From: Spirochaeta africana DSM 8902
GTDB lineage: Bacteria; Spirochaetota; Spirochaetia; DSM-27196; DSM-8902
Direction of reading: 5' to 3'
DNA length: 41,654 nucleotides
NCBI RefSeq assembly: GCF_000242595.2
Contig: NC_017098.1
Span: 3,244,202 to 3,285,855, forward strand
The position numbers and the translations under genes were made by a program. How positions within the stretch are numbered: the first letter of the stretch is position 1; every line of letters begins with the position of its first letter. The notes beneath the pieces were generated by a model, which worked only from the letters and a program-made list of their open reading frames with translations, had not been told where the DNA came from and ran no database searches. Below are positions 8,709 to 16,728 of the stretch, piece by piece.

Positions 8709-11700
8709 ATGCTCGTAAAAACCATTGTAAACCGACCAACAACCTTTTTTGTTATCTTTGCCTTGCTGGCCGCCTTCGGCCTGTACACCCTGTCGGACAT
8801 TTCGGTCGACCTCTTCCCCGAGATCGATCCGCCGGTACTGGTGGTGTTCACCAACTACGAAGGGGCCGACCCGCAGGAGGTGGAGCGCTCGGTAACCCGC
8901 CCGCTGGAGTCGCTGCTGAGCAATGTCTCGAACGTAAGCCGACTGAGTTCTACCACCAGCCAGGGGAACAGTCAGATCATTATGGAGTTTACCTGGGGCA
9001 CCAACATGGACGAGGCCAGCAACGAGATCCGCGACCGTCTCGACATGGCCCGGGGCATGATGCCGGACGATGCCGGGACCCCCGGGATCTTCAAGTTTGA
9101 CCCATCCCTGATCCCGATTATGGAGCTGCGGCTGATGGGCAACCGCTCCACCGATGAGCTGCGCGAGCTTGCCCTGGACAGTGTACAGCCGCGCCTTGAA
9201 CAGATCGACGGGGTTGCCCAGGCCGGGGTAATGGGTGGACGTGACCGGGTAATCAGGGTCGACATTCCCCGCAGCCGAATGGACGCCTACGGCCTGACAT
9301 TCAATCAGGTGTCCCAGGCGCTGCGCAGCCAGAACATCGACATGGGGGCTGGCACCCTGACAGAGGGAGAGCTCAACTATGTAATCCGCACCGCCGGTGA
9401 ATTCCGCTCGCTGCAGGATATCGAGCGAACCGTGGTTACCCAGCGCAACGGACAGACCATCCGGCTGGGAGACCTGGGTACCGTCAGCGAGGGCTACCGG
9501 CGTGAATCCAGCCTGGTCTACATCAATGGCGAGCCCAGCATCTACATCGCGGTGCAAAAGCAGAGCGATGCCAACTCGGTGCAGGCCGCTGACAACGTGC
9601 TGGCCCAGCTCGACCGCATAAACAGCGAACTGCCCGCCGGGGTCGAGCTCTCGGTTATCTTCGACACCACCCAGCTGATACGGGACTCCCTGGAGACCGT
9701 TACCAACCAGGCCCTGCTGGGGGCAGTGCTGGCAGTCATAATCCTGTTCTTCTTTCTCCGCAGCGTAAAATCAACCCTGGTTGTGGCGATCTCGATTCCG
9801 GTCTCGATCATTGTAACCCTGATGATCATGTTCTTTGCCGGGCTGACCCTGAATCTGATGACCCTTGCCGGCCTGGCCCTTGGGGTAGGCCTGCTGGTGG
9901 ATAACTCGATTGTTATCCTGGAGAATATCTATCGCTACCGGGAAAAAGGCGCCAAGCTGCGTCCCTCGGCCATCCTCGGCAGCCAGGAGATGATCAATGC
10001 GATCATCGCCGCAACCCTGACCACCATCTCGGTGTTCCTGCCACTGGCGATCTTTCGTGCCCAGCTCGAGGTTGCCGGCGAGCTGTTCGCCAGCCTGGCG
10101 TTCACGGTGGTAATATCCCTGATCGCCTCGCTGCTGGTGGCCATCTTCCTGGTTCCGGTCCTGTCCAGCCGGTATTTTCCGCTTACTACCCCGATGCAGA
10201 AACCCCTGAAAGGCGCGGTAAAAAAACTCGATGACGCCATGCAGGCGATGTTTACCGGACTGGATTCGGCCTACAAGGCTGCCCTGCGCCGGGTACTGCG
10301 TCACAAGATCATCACCCTGGTTACCATTACGGTACTGTTCTTTGCCAGTCTGGCCCTGATCGGCTCGATCGGTTTCGAGCTGTTCCCGTCCCAGGAACCG
10401 GACAGCATCGAGCTGAATGTTCGTATGCCGACCGGCACCACCCTCAGTCGTACCGAGGAGGTCATGCGGGATCTTGAGCAGATCATCCGCGGTGAAATCG
10501 AAGGATTCGATGACATCATTCTTAGGGTTGGCTCCAGCGGCATGTTCGGCGGGACCACCGCCCACTCGGGACGTATCTCGATCACCCTGCCGGAGTTTGA
10601 CCAGCGTATTGAGACCGCCGAGGAGATTCGCAGCAGCCTGCGGCCCTACTTTGACCGATTTCCCGGGGTCGAACTGACCTTTGGCGGTGGAGGGATGTTT
10701 GGCGGCGGCGGCGGAATGGGCGGTGGTCGCCCGATTGATATCCGCATTCGCACCGATGATACCCAGCGCGCCCGCGAGGTCGCCAATCAGATAGTGGCAA
10801 TCCTTGATGAACAGGTGGAGGGTGCCGTCGATCCGGAACTGAATATAAGTGACGGCCTGCCACAGGTGGATGTGGTGATCGATCGCGAGCGCGCCTACGC
10901 CCTGGGGCTGAACATTGCCACCATCGGTCAGGAGGTTCGTGCCAACATCGACGGCATCTCTGCTTCCCGCTACCGCACCGGCGGCAGTGAGTACGACATT
11001 GTTCTGATGCTCGATGAGGCAGATCGCACCCAGGTGCCGGATCTGGACCGGATTTTTGTAGCCAACGCAGCCGGCACCCGCATCCCGCTGTCCAGTTTTG
11101 CCTCGTACGAACGAACCACCGGGCCAGTTACCATCAACCGTGAATCCCAGGCCCGGCAGATCCGGGTCCAGGCCGACCTGGCGCCAGGTTTTCAGGTTGC
11201 CCAGGTAGAACCCGAGATCCGCCAGCTGGTTGCCCAGCAGGTTCCCCTGGACGATGGCGTAGTCGTGCTGTTTGAGGGGGAGTTTGCCGACCTGCAGCGC
11301 TATGGCCGGGTATTTATCTCCATCATCATCGTGGCAATCATGCTGGTGTTCGGGGTTATGGCGGCCCAGTTCGAGTCGTTTGTAGACCCGTTCATTATTT
11401 TCTTTACCATCCCCCTCACCCTGATCGGGGTAATCCTGATTCACTTTGCAATGGGGGTAAACCTGAGCCTGTTCACGGCAGTCGGATTTGTAATGCTGGT
11501 GGGAATTGTCGTTAATAACGGTATCGTACTGGTTGATTACACCAATCTGCTGCGAAAACGCGGGCTACCCCTTACCGAAGCCTGTGTAGAAGCCGGCGGC
11601 AACCGACTGCGCCCCATTCTTATGACAAACCTGACCACCATCCTTGGTCTGGTGCCGGTCTCCTTTCTGGAAGGTGAAGGAACCGAACTCATCCAGCCGA

Positions 11701-11885
11701 TCGGGCTTACCGTTATCGGCGGACTCTCGGCCAGTGCCCTGCTGACACTGTTCTTTGTTCCGGTGATCTATGCAGTCTTTAATCGCATCACCGAGAAACG
11801 TGCAGCACGTCGCGAGGCCCGGTTGGAACGGCGCTTCGAGCATCATCTCGAGGCTGATCTGAGCTTCCCCAAGGAGGAAAACTGA
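8709..11885 (+). CDS. RND-family efflux pump, AcrB/SwrC-like
   Basis: This inner-membrane proton-driven exporter has 1058 residues, normal for the family. It shows the N-terminal TM1 (LVKTIVNRPTTFFVIFALLA), the FPEIDPPVL loop, the TM4 motif GLALGVGLLVDNSIVILENI, the second half starting near residue 530, and the TM10 motif GIVVNNGIVLVDYTN. Against AcrB, D407 is kept (here D398), D408 is Asn (N399) and K940 is Asn (N936), a pattern I also associate with SwrC-like and Bacteroidetes RND pumps. A Gly/Met-rich stretch at about residues 656-677 interrupts the second periplasmic region. GGAGGA lies 8 bases before the ATG. Its TGA overlaps the next ATG (TGATG). The substrate is unknown; drugs, lipids or bile-like compounds are all possible. 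Confidence 0.95.
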   Translation: MLVKTIVNRPTTFFVIFALLAAFGLYTLSDISVDLFPEIDPPVLVVFTNYEGADPQEVERSVTRPLESLLSNVSNVSRLSSTTSQGNSQIIMEFTWGTNMDEASNEIRDRLDMARGMMPDDAGTPGIFKFDPSLIPIMELRLMGNRSTDELRELALDSVQPRLEQIDGVAQAGVMGGRDRVIRVDIPRSRMDAYGLTFNQVSQALRSQNIDMGAGTLTEGELNYVIRTAGEFRSLQDIERTVVTQRNGQTIRLGDLGTVSEGYRRESSLVYINGEPSIYIAVQKQSDANSVQAADNVLAQLDRINSELPAGVELSVIFDTTQLIRDSLETVTNQALLGAVLAVIILFFFLRSVKSTLVVAISIPVSIIVTLMIMFFAGLTLNLMTLAGLALGVGLLVDNSIVILENIYRYREKGAKLRPSAILGSQEMINAIIAATLTTISVFLPLAIFRAQLEVAGELFASLAFTVVISLIASLLVAIFLVPVLSSRYFPLTTPMQKPLKGAVKKLDDAMQAMFTGLDSAYKAALRRVLRHKIITLVTITVLFFASLALIGSIGFELFPSQEPDSIELNVRMPTGTTLSRTEEVMRDLEQIIRGEIEGFDDIILRVGSSGMFGGTTAHSGRISITLPEFDQRIETAEEIRSSLRPYFDRFPGVELTFGGGGMFGGGGGMGGGRPIDIRIRTDDTQRAREVANQIVAILDEQVEGAVDPELNISDGLPQVDVVIDRERAYALGLNIATIGQEVRANIDGISASRYRTGGSEYDIVLMLDEADRTQVPDLDRIFVANAAGTRIPLSSFASYERTTGPVTINRESQARQIRVQADLAPGFQVAQVEPEIRQLVAQQVPLDDGVVVLFEGEFADLQRYGRVFISIIIVAIMLVFGVMAAQFESFVDPFIIFFTIPLTLIGVILIHFAMGVNLSLFTAVGFVMLVGIVVNNGIVLVDYTNLLRKRGLPLTEACVEAGGNRLRPILMTNLTTILGLVPVSFLEGEGTELIQPIGLTVIGGLSASALLTLFFVPVIYAVFNRITEKRAARREARLERRFEHHLEADLSFPKEEN

Positions 11886-12181
11886 TGCAGCAGCGAATTG
11901 AAATCATCCTGAACCAGGCGGTCGAGGAGGATCTGTTCGACCGCTTCCAGGCCCACAATGTGGGTACCCGCTACACCAAGATAGCCCCAGCCTTTGGCAA
12001 GGGCCGCAGCGGGGAGCGCCATGGCGATCATATCTGGCCCGAAGAGAACCTGGTGCTGATCATGTATTGCTCCACCGAGGAAGGGGAGCGCATAATCCAG
12101 GCTGCCCGCGAGGTAAAACAGCTCTTTCCCAATGAAGGAATCAAGCTGTACACCATGCCGGCAGAAAATATCCAGCTGTAG
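11885..12181 (+). CDS. Small PII-like protein translationally coupled to the RND pump
   Basis: This 98-residue soluble protein begins QQRIEIILNQAVEEDLFDRF and ends VKQLFPNEGIKLYTMPAENI. The strand-helix-strand pattern resembles the PII superfamily, and it appears to belong to the small transporter-associated proteins found next to RND pumps (the NCBI-style name is PG0541 family; recalled, not searched). The start codon overlaps the pump stop by 1 base, and a full AAGGAGG lies 7 bases upstream, inside the pump gene. A role in sensing or regulating pump activity is inferred. The central GKGRSGERHGDHIWPEEN replaces the long T-loop of true PII proteins. A terminator follows. Confidence 0.82.
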   Translation: MQQRIEIILNQAVEEDLFDRFQAHNVGTRYTKIAPAFGKGRSGERHGDHIWPEENLVLIMYCSTEEGERIIQAAREVKQLFPNEGIKLYTMPAENIQL

Positions 12182-12211
12182 CCAGCAAAACCCTCACCAG
12201 CATGAAATACC

Positions 12212-12256
12212 CTGCCAGTCACCCGCACTCCGGGTGATTGGCAGTTGCATTTTTTC
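12212..12256 (+). terminator. Rho-independent terminator of the efflux operon
   Basis: The 14-bp stem CTGCCAGTCACCCG (12212-12225) pairs with CGGGTGATTGGCAG (12231-12244), with one G-U pair and a 5-base loop. The sequence TTGCATTTTTT follows. The T-rich tail also holds the -35 box of the next promoter. Confidence 0.82.
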
Positions 12257-12272
12257 TCCCACAGGTTACACT
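12245..12272 (+). promoter_or_regulatory. Predicted promoter of the kinase/FHA operon
   Basis: TTGCAT (12245-12250), a 16-base spacer and TACACT (12267-12272) give a start near 12280 and a 5' leader of about 30 bases. The first gene has a good Shine-Dalgarno sequence. Moderate match only. Confidence 0.5.
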
Positions 12273-12309
12273 ACAAGGTGAAACCCGCAGAGGATGTGAG
12301 GAGAAAACT

Positions 12310-12840
12310 ATGGGAACATATCTTGATCAGGTACCGGAGAAGATTCAGGATCATATCCGGGATATCGCGGCGACCTCGGGGCTGCCGCAAGGCGAGGAGG
12401 CCGTCGAGGCCATTGCGCAGGGCTGGCTGCAGAAGCAGGAGCTGTTTGCCGAGAAGACCGCCGAGCTGGACATGGAATCAGTCGATGATATCCTGCCGGA
12501 TTTCGAGCGCGGCGCGCTGCTGCTGACCTACTCAGGATCGCTGCTGACTGTAGGGCCACTGGTCGGCGATGGCCGCTGGGTTGAGTACACCAGCATCGGC
12601 CTGCGCCATGATGTGCCCGATTCGGCCGAGTCCCAGGATACCGGGATCAATCAGGCTATCCTGCTGGATGAGCCGGCAAGCTTTACCAGGGGACCGATTC
12701 AGCAGAGCTCACCGATCTACCGGATCGCTATCCATCGGGAACACCTTGACCCCGAGGAAGAGCAGCAGCGTCTGAGCTCCGCAACCCAGATAATCTCTGA
12801 AGGGTTTGCGGATGTTAACAAGACCCTGACACTGGAGTAA
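12310..12840 (+). CDS. Hypothetical cytoplasmic protein heading the kinase/FHA operon
   Basis: I do not recognise this family. The 176-residue acidic protein has no signal peptide or membrane segment. An N-terminal helical part (YLDQVPEKIQDHIRDIA, then QGWLQKQELFAEKTAELD) is followed by a beta-rich core (GALLLTYSGSLLTVGPLV, VEYTSIGLRHDVP) and a C-terminal helix. GAGGAGA lies 7 bases before ATG 12310, and this start fits better than the upstream in-frame codon at 12238, which lies inside the terminator. It ends with TAA directly in frame with the next coding region. Its place ahead of a phosphatase and a Ser/Thr kinase suggests a signalling role, but this is inference. Confidence 0.82.
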   Translation: MGTYLDQVPEKIQDHIRDIAATSGLPQGEEAVEAIAQGWLQKQELFAEKTAELDMESVDDILPDFERGALLLTYSGSLLTVGPLVGDGRWVEYTSIGLRHDVPDSAESQDTGINQAILLDEPASFTRGPIQQSSPIYRIAIHREHLDPEEEQQRLSSATQIISEGFADVNKTLTLE

Positions 12841-12846
12841 GGCCTT

Positions 12847-13863
12847 ATCGATCCTGCACAGCTGCTGGAGGTTCTTGATGAAATTCTCCGGCACGACCAG
12901 CCCCCCGATGCAGCTGGCGTGCTGGAATTTCTGCGGCCAGGACTCGAGGTGCTGCAAACCGAGCCGGACTACCAGCGTCCGCGCGATCAGCACGGCTTGC
13001 CCGGCGGGCTGGTACGTCTAAGCCCGGTACGCACCACGGTAATCATTCCCGATATTCACGCCCGCATGGAGATTGTCCGGCGCGTACTGGACATTCCGCT
13101 TGCCCTGAGCCCGGATACCGACACCACCACGCCATTACTGACAGCGCTGCAGCAAGGACGCGCCCAACTCGTATGTGTGGGTGATTACGTCCACGCCGAG
13201 CAGCGAGCTGCGGAGCGGTGGCGTCTGGCAATGCAGGAGTTTCTGGAAGGATTTACCAGGCATACCGCTATGGACGACGAGATGCGTGAAAGCCTGGGAA
13301 CCCTGCAGATGCTGGCCGCGATAAAAACCGCCCTGCCCGAAGCCGTGCATCTGTTAAAAGGAAATCACGAGAACATCCGCAACCGCGAAGGAAACGGCAA
13401 TCATTCCTTCGGCAAATTTGCCTACGAGGGGCAGATGGTAGCCGACTATATGGAGCAGTTCTATCCGCCCGAGGTTATCGAAACCATTGACCAGTTCGAG
13501 CAGAACCTGCCGCTGCTGGCAATAGGCGGCAGCTTCCTGGTAAGCCACGCCGAGCCGAGCCGCTTTTTCATGCCTGCCGAGATCCGTGATTATCGGGAGA
13601 ACGGTGAGGTGACCGAAGGCCTTACATGGACCGCCAATGGCGATGCCGAGGACGGCAGCGTAGCCGCCATGCTGGACAGCTATATCAGCAGCGATCCTGG
13701 CCTGAGCTCCTATTATTTTGCCGGGCACCGCCCGGTAAACGGCCGTTACGGCACCCGCGCCGACGGTCGTCTTATCCAGCTGCACAATCCCGCCAGCGGG
13801 ATAGCTGCAGTCATCAACCCCGATCAGCAATTTGACCCGGACCAGGATATTCTGGTGATATAA
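12847..13863 (+). CDS. Metallophosphoesterase of PPP-phosphatase type
   Basis: This probable metal-dependent phosphatase could reverse the work of the kinase encoded next. The motifs in order are VIIPDIHAR (D-x-H), LVCVGDYVHAE (GD), LKGNHENI (GNHE), FLVSHAEPS (His) and YYFAGHRPVNGRY (His). These are the PPP/calcineurin metal-site motifs, though the usual GDxVDRG reads GDYVHAE. The start is uncertain. The first canonical codon is GTG 12919, but the frame is open and coding-like from just after the TAA at 12838-12840 (IDPAQLLEVLDEILRHD). GGAG and AAGG lie 9 and 4 bases before ATC 12847. I give 12847 as the apparent left limit; initiation at ATC, CTG 12862/12865 or GTG 12919 cannot be decided here. 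A small-molecule phosphatase is an alternative role. Confidence 0.82.
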   Translation: MDPAQLLEVLDEILRHDQPPDAAGVLEFLRPGLEVLQTEPDYQRPRDQHGLPGGLVRLSPVRTTVIIPDIHARMEIVRRVLDIPLALSPDTDTTTPLLTALQQGRAQLVCVGDYVHAEQRAAERWRLAMQEFLEGFTRHTAMDDEMRESLGTLQMLAAIKTALPEAVHLLKGNHENIRNREGNGNHSFGKFAYEGQMVADYMEQFYPPEVIETIDQFEQNLPLLAIGGSFLVSHAEPSRFFMPAEIRDYRENGEVTEGLTWTANGDAEDGSVAAMLDSYISSDPGLSSYYFAGHRPVNGRYGTRADGRLIQLHNPASGIAAVINPDQQFDPDQDILVI

Positions 13864-13881
13864 CCCGCAGAAGGAACACCA

Positions 13882-15828
13882 ATGGCAGCAATTCCCGAAA
13901 GAATCGGAAAATACAAGATAATCTCCCAGCTGGCAACCGGCGGAATGGGCGCTGTCTACAAGGCTCAGCATCCAACCCTGCAGCAGGAACTGGTCATAAA
14001 AAAGCTCACCATGCTGGACAGCAGTCACGTGCGGGAGCGCTTTCGCCGTGAAGCCCAGATAATGTTCAATTTTAAAAGCGACTACATCGTGGATGTGTAT
14101 GACCATTTTCGTGAAGGCAAGGCCTACCATATCGTCCAGGAGTACATCGACGGCATCAGCCTGGAGGATCTGATAGAGCGGGAACGCTACCTGCCGGAAC
14201 ACATCGCCCTGCGGATTATGCTGTATGCAGCCCGCGCCCTGAAGTATGCGCATTCCCGCAATGTAGTTCACCGCGACATAAAGCCGGGCAACATCCTGAT
14301 CAGTCGACGTGGTACCGTAAAACTGGTGGACTTTGGCATCGCCTCGATCCGGGATCGCATCAACGACGAGGACCTGACCCAGATCGGTATGACCCTGGGA
14401 ACCCCCTCCTACATGGCTCCCGAACAGTTCACCAGCTCGCGGGATGTCGATAAGCGCGCCGATATCTACTCCCTCGGGGTTATGCTGTACGAAATGCTTA
14501 CCGGGAAGAAGCCGTTTCCCGGCACCAAACTGCCGGAAACCTATCAGCGCATCATCAAAGGCAAGTACCGTAATCCGCGCCGTATCAATCCGAACATCTC
14601 GCGTTTTTCGCTGCGGCTGCTCAAAAAAACCATGCAGCCGAAGCTGCGCCGCCGCTATCGGGATATGCAGCAGGTGATTCGCCGCCTTGAACGCCACCTT
14701 CGCATCAAACCGGTTATCGGGGTGCCGTTCGAGTCTGCCGACATGCTGGCCGACTTCGTCGCTGGCAAGCGCACCTGGCCACGCAACGCCCGGGTGCGCA
14801 TCGGCCAGGCCGCCGGAATTGCCGCCGCAGCACTGCTGCTGATCTGGGGCAGCAGCGGGATCCTTCGCCTGGGGTACCATCAGCGCCTGCTGCAGCCCGG
14901 GCTGTACGGTTCGGTATCGCTGCAGTTGCAGTCCGCCATGGACCCACAGGAGCTCTCACGCCTGCCGATAGACGCACGCCTGACATCGGAGCAATTCCCG
15001 GCGTTACAGTATGATCTGCCCCTGCGCCGGCCACTCCGCAACCTGGCGCCGATACAGCAGCTGCCCCCGCTGCTGCGTCCCGATGCCCTGCCAAACAGCC
15101 TGGTTACCCTGCCCCGGTACATTCGCAGTGGCCGCTATCGCCTTGAGCTGCAGGTAGGCAGTCAGCAGTATCACCAGCTGGTCTATGTGCATGCACGGGA
15201 ACGCCAGTTTCCTGAACCGCGCCGCCAGAACCAGAACCATTTCGTAATTGAGCATGCCAGTCCGGCACCACGCCCGCTGCGTATTTCTTCGGTCATCCGT
15301 GATCAGTTGTCGGGGACCAATATCACCCCACTGGCCAGGGTGGAAGCCCTCCATGGCGGCCGGTTTCAGTCGGTTGAGAGCCTGACAGCAAATCAGCAGC
15401 TTTTAAGCGGAGAAGAGATCCATTTTCGCATCAGCCGTGCCGGCTACTACTCACAGGAGCTGCAGGTATCCAGTCGCCCCGGCGAAACCGAGCTGGAGCT
15501 TCGCTCGGCGCTGGTGCCCCGCAGCGGTCAGATTACCATTGCTACCACAGATTCGCGTACCAGCCTGCGCATCAATAACAGCCGGAGTTATATCCAGGGC
15601 GGCATGAATCCTCGCGATATGCGCATTCCCCCGCTCGATCCCGATCAGCCAATTACCCTGCAGCTGCCCCCTGGCCGCTACACCCTGCAGTCAGTTCGAG
15701 GTTTTCGCCAGGGAAACGAACTCGGGATTAACCTGACCTCCGATCAGCACCGATACTTTCTTATAGAGTTTCTCTCAGACGAAGATATATTTACCCTTTC
15801 GGAAATCCAAGAAGGAGAATTACCATGA
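13882..15828 (+). CDS. Transmembrane Ser/Thr protein kinase (Hanks type, PknB-like)
   Basis: A full cytoplasmic kinase domain fills about residues 10-280: the glycine loop LATGGMGAVYKA, an ATP-site Lys in ELVIKKL (about K40), the helix-C Glu in RFRREAQIM, HRDIKPGN with catalytic D132, DFG with D150, and GTPSYMAPEQ. One membrane segment follows at about 312-334 (AAGIAAAALLLIWGSSGIL). The remaining roughly 310 residues are outside the cytoplasm and beta-rich; the end (GQITIATTDSRTSLRIN to LPPGRYTLQSVRGF) looks like a PEGA-type domain, and no PASTA repeats are present. It is preceded by a phosphoesterase and overlaps the FHA protein by ATGA, so kinase, phosphatase and phospho-reader are co-translated. 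The signal sensed is unknown; a cell-wall or osmotic cue is possible. Confidence 0.94.
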   Translation: MAAIPERIGKYKIISQLATGGMGAVYKAQHPTLQQELVIKKLTMLDSSHVRERFRREAQIMFNFKSDYIVDVYDHFREGKAYHIVQEYIDGISLEDLIERERYLPEHIALRIMLYAARALKYAHSRNVVHRDIKPGNILISRRGTVKLVDFGIASIRDRINDEDLTQIGMTLGTPSYMAPEQFTSSRDVDKRADIYSLGVMLYEMLTGKKPFPGTKLPETYQRIIKGKYRNPRRINPNISRFSLRLLKKTMQPKLRRRYRDMQQVIRRLERHLRIKPVIGVPFESADMLADFVAGKRTWPRNARVRIGQAAGIAAAALLLIWGSSGILRLGYHQRLLQPGLYGSVSLQLQSAMDPQELSRLPIDARLTSEQFPALQYDLPLRRPLRNLAPIQQLPPLLRPDALPNSLVTLPRYIRSGRYRLELQVGSQQYHQLVYVHARERQFPEPRRQNQNHFVIEHASPAPRPLRISSVIRDQLSGTNITPLARVEALHGGRFQSVESLTANQQLLSGEEIHFRISRAGYYSQELQVSSRPGETELELRSALVPRSGQITIATTDSRTSLRINNSRSYIQGGMNPRDMRIPPLDPDQPITLQLPPGRYTLQSVRGFRQGNELGINLTSDQHRYFLIEFLSDEDIFTLSEIQEGELP

Positions 15829-16715
15829 CCATGTTCTTCCGACGCATCATAATTGCGGTGCTCGGCCTGCTCGGCGGGCTGGCCGCCTGGCCGGCAATGC
15901 AGCTGCTGCTCTCCCGGCAGACATCATTCCCCAGCTTCCTGCTGTTCAGCCTGATCAGCGGGGCACTGCTCGGACTGCTGTTCGGCGCCTTCTTCTCCTC
16001 CGCGGCCGGCATCATAGCCCGACGCCTGGATCGCCTGTTTATCGGCATGGGGATCGGGGCTCTGCTTGGCACCATTGGCGGTGCCTTCGGCTTTCTGGTA
16101 GCCCAACGCGTGTTCCTGTTCTTTGGCGAGCGCCTGGCGCTGGCAGACGGCAGCCTGCGCACCATCGGCCTGCCGGTCTCGCGCGCCCTCGGGTGGGCTG
16201 TGCTGGGTACCTGTATCGGTACGGTTGAGGGCATCCGGGTCCACAGCTGGCGCAAGATGGTCACCGGTATCGTAGGCGGATTTCTTGGCGGTATTGTCGG
16301 CGGTGCTGTACTTGAACTCCTGGCAACCCTGTTCCCGTCGTCCGGGATAGCCTCCCTGGCCGGGTTGATACTGCTCGGGATTGCGATCGGCCTGGCCTAC
16401 TCAATCGTGGAGCGCCGCATGTCCTACGGGGTACTGCGTATCCTGAATGGCCCACACAAAGGCAAGGAGTTTATCCTGAACCAGAATCGCATCCTGATTG
16501 GCAGCGGAAAGCGCTGCGAGGTCCTGCTCAGTGACTACGACAAGGTTGAGCCGGTGCACGCCGTGCTGCGAGCAAAGAACCGTGAGCTCACCCTGTCATC
16601 TGACCTGGCCGGCGAGCAGCTCATCGTAAACGACACCCAGGTCGAGGAACGACTGTTAAAGTACGAAGATGTCCTTAAAATCGGCACAGCCAAGCTGCTG
16701 TACAAGCAGGAATAG
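15825..16715 (+). CDS. Polytopic membrane protein with C-terminal FHA domain
   Basis: The 296-residue protein has about six Gly-rich membrane segments in residues 5-198 (for example IIIAVLGLLGGLAAWPAMQL and MVTGIVGGFLGGIVGGAVLE). A cytoplasmic FHA domain follows from about 205 (LRILNGPHKGKEFILNQNRI, LIGSGKRCEVLL, VEPVHAVLRAKN). FHA domains bind phosphothreonine, so it is the likely reader of the kinase encoded immediately upstream. Its ATG overlaps the kinase TGA, and the Shine-Dalgarno AAGGAG is inside the kinase gene. The glycine-zipper helices suggest an oligomer or channel-like assembly; this is inference. The usual FHA His is present (PVHAVL), while the usual GRxxxxC motif reads IGSGKRCE. 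Confidence 0.88.
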   Translation: MTMFFRRIIIAVLGLLGGLAAWPAMQLLLSRQTSFPSFLLFSLISGALLGLLFGAFFSSAAGIIARRLDRLFIGMGIGALLGTIGGAFGFLVAQRVFLFFGERLALADGSLRTIGLPVSRALGWAVLGTCIGTVEGIRVHSWRKMVTGIVGGFLGGIVGGAVLELLATLFPSSGIASLAGLILLGIAIGLAYSIVERRMSYGVLRILNGPHKGKEFILNQNRILIGSGKRCEVLLSDYDKVEPVHAVLRAKNRELTLSSDLAGEQLIVNDTQVEERLLKYEDVLKIGTAKLLYKQE

Positions 16716-16728
16716 AAAGGAGGCTGCC

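Noticed and set aside
9771-11444. 557-codon minus-strand frame inside the RND pump gene
   Set aside because: It is antisense to a complete, well-matched pump; composition is Gln/Gly/His-rich and unlike a real protein.
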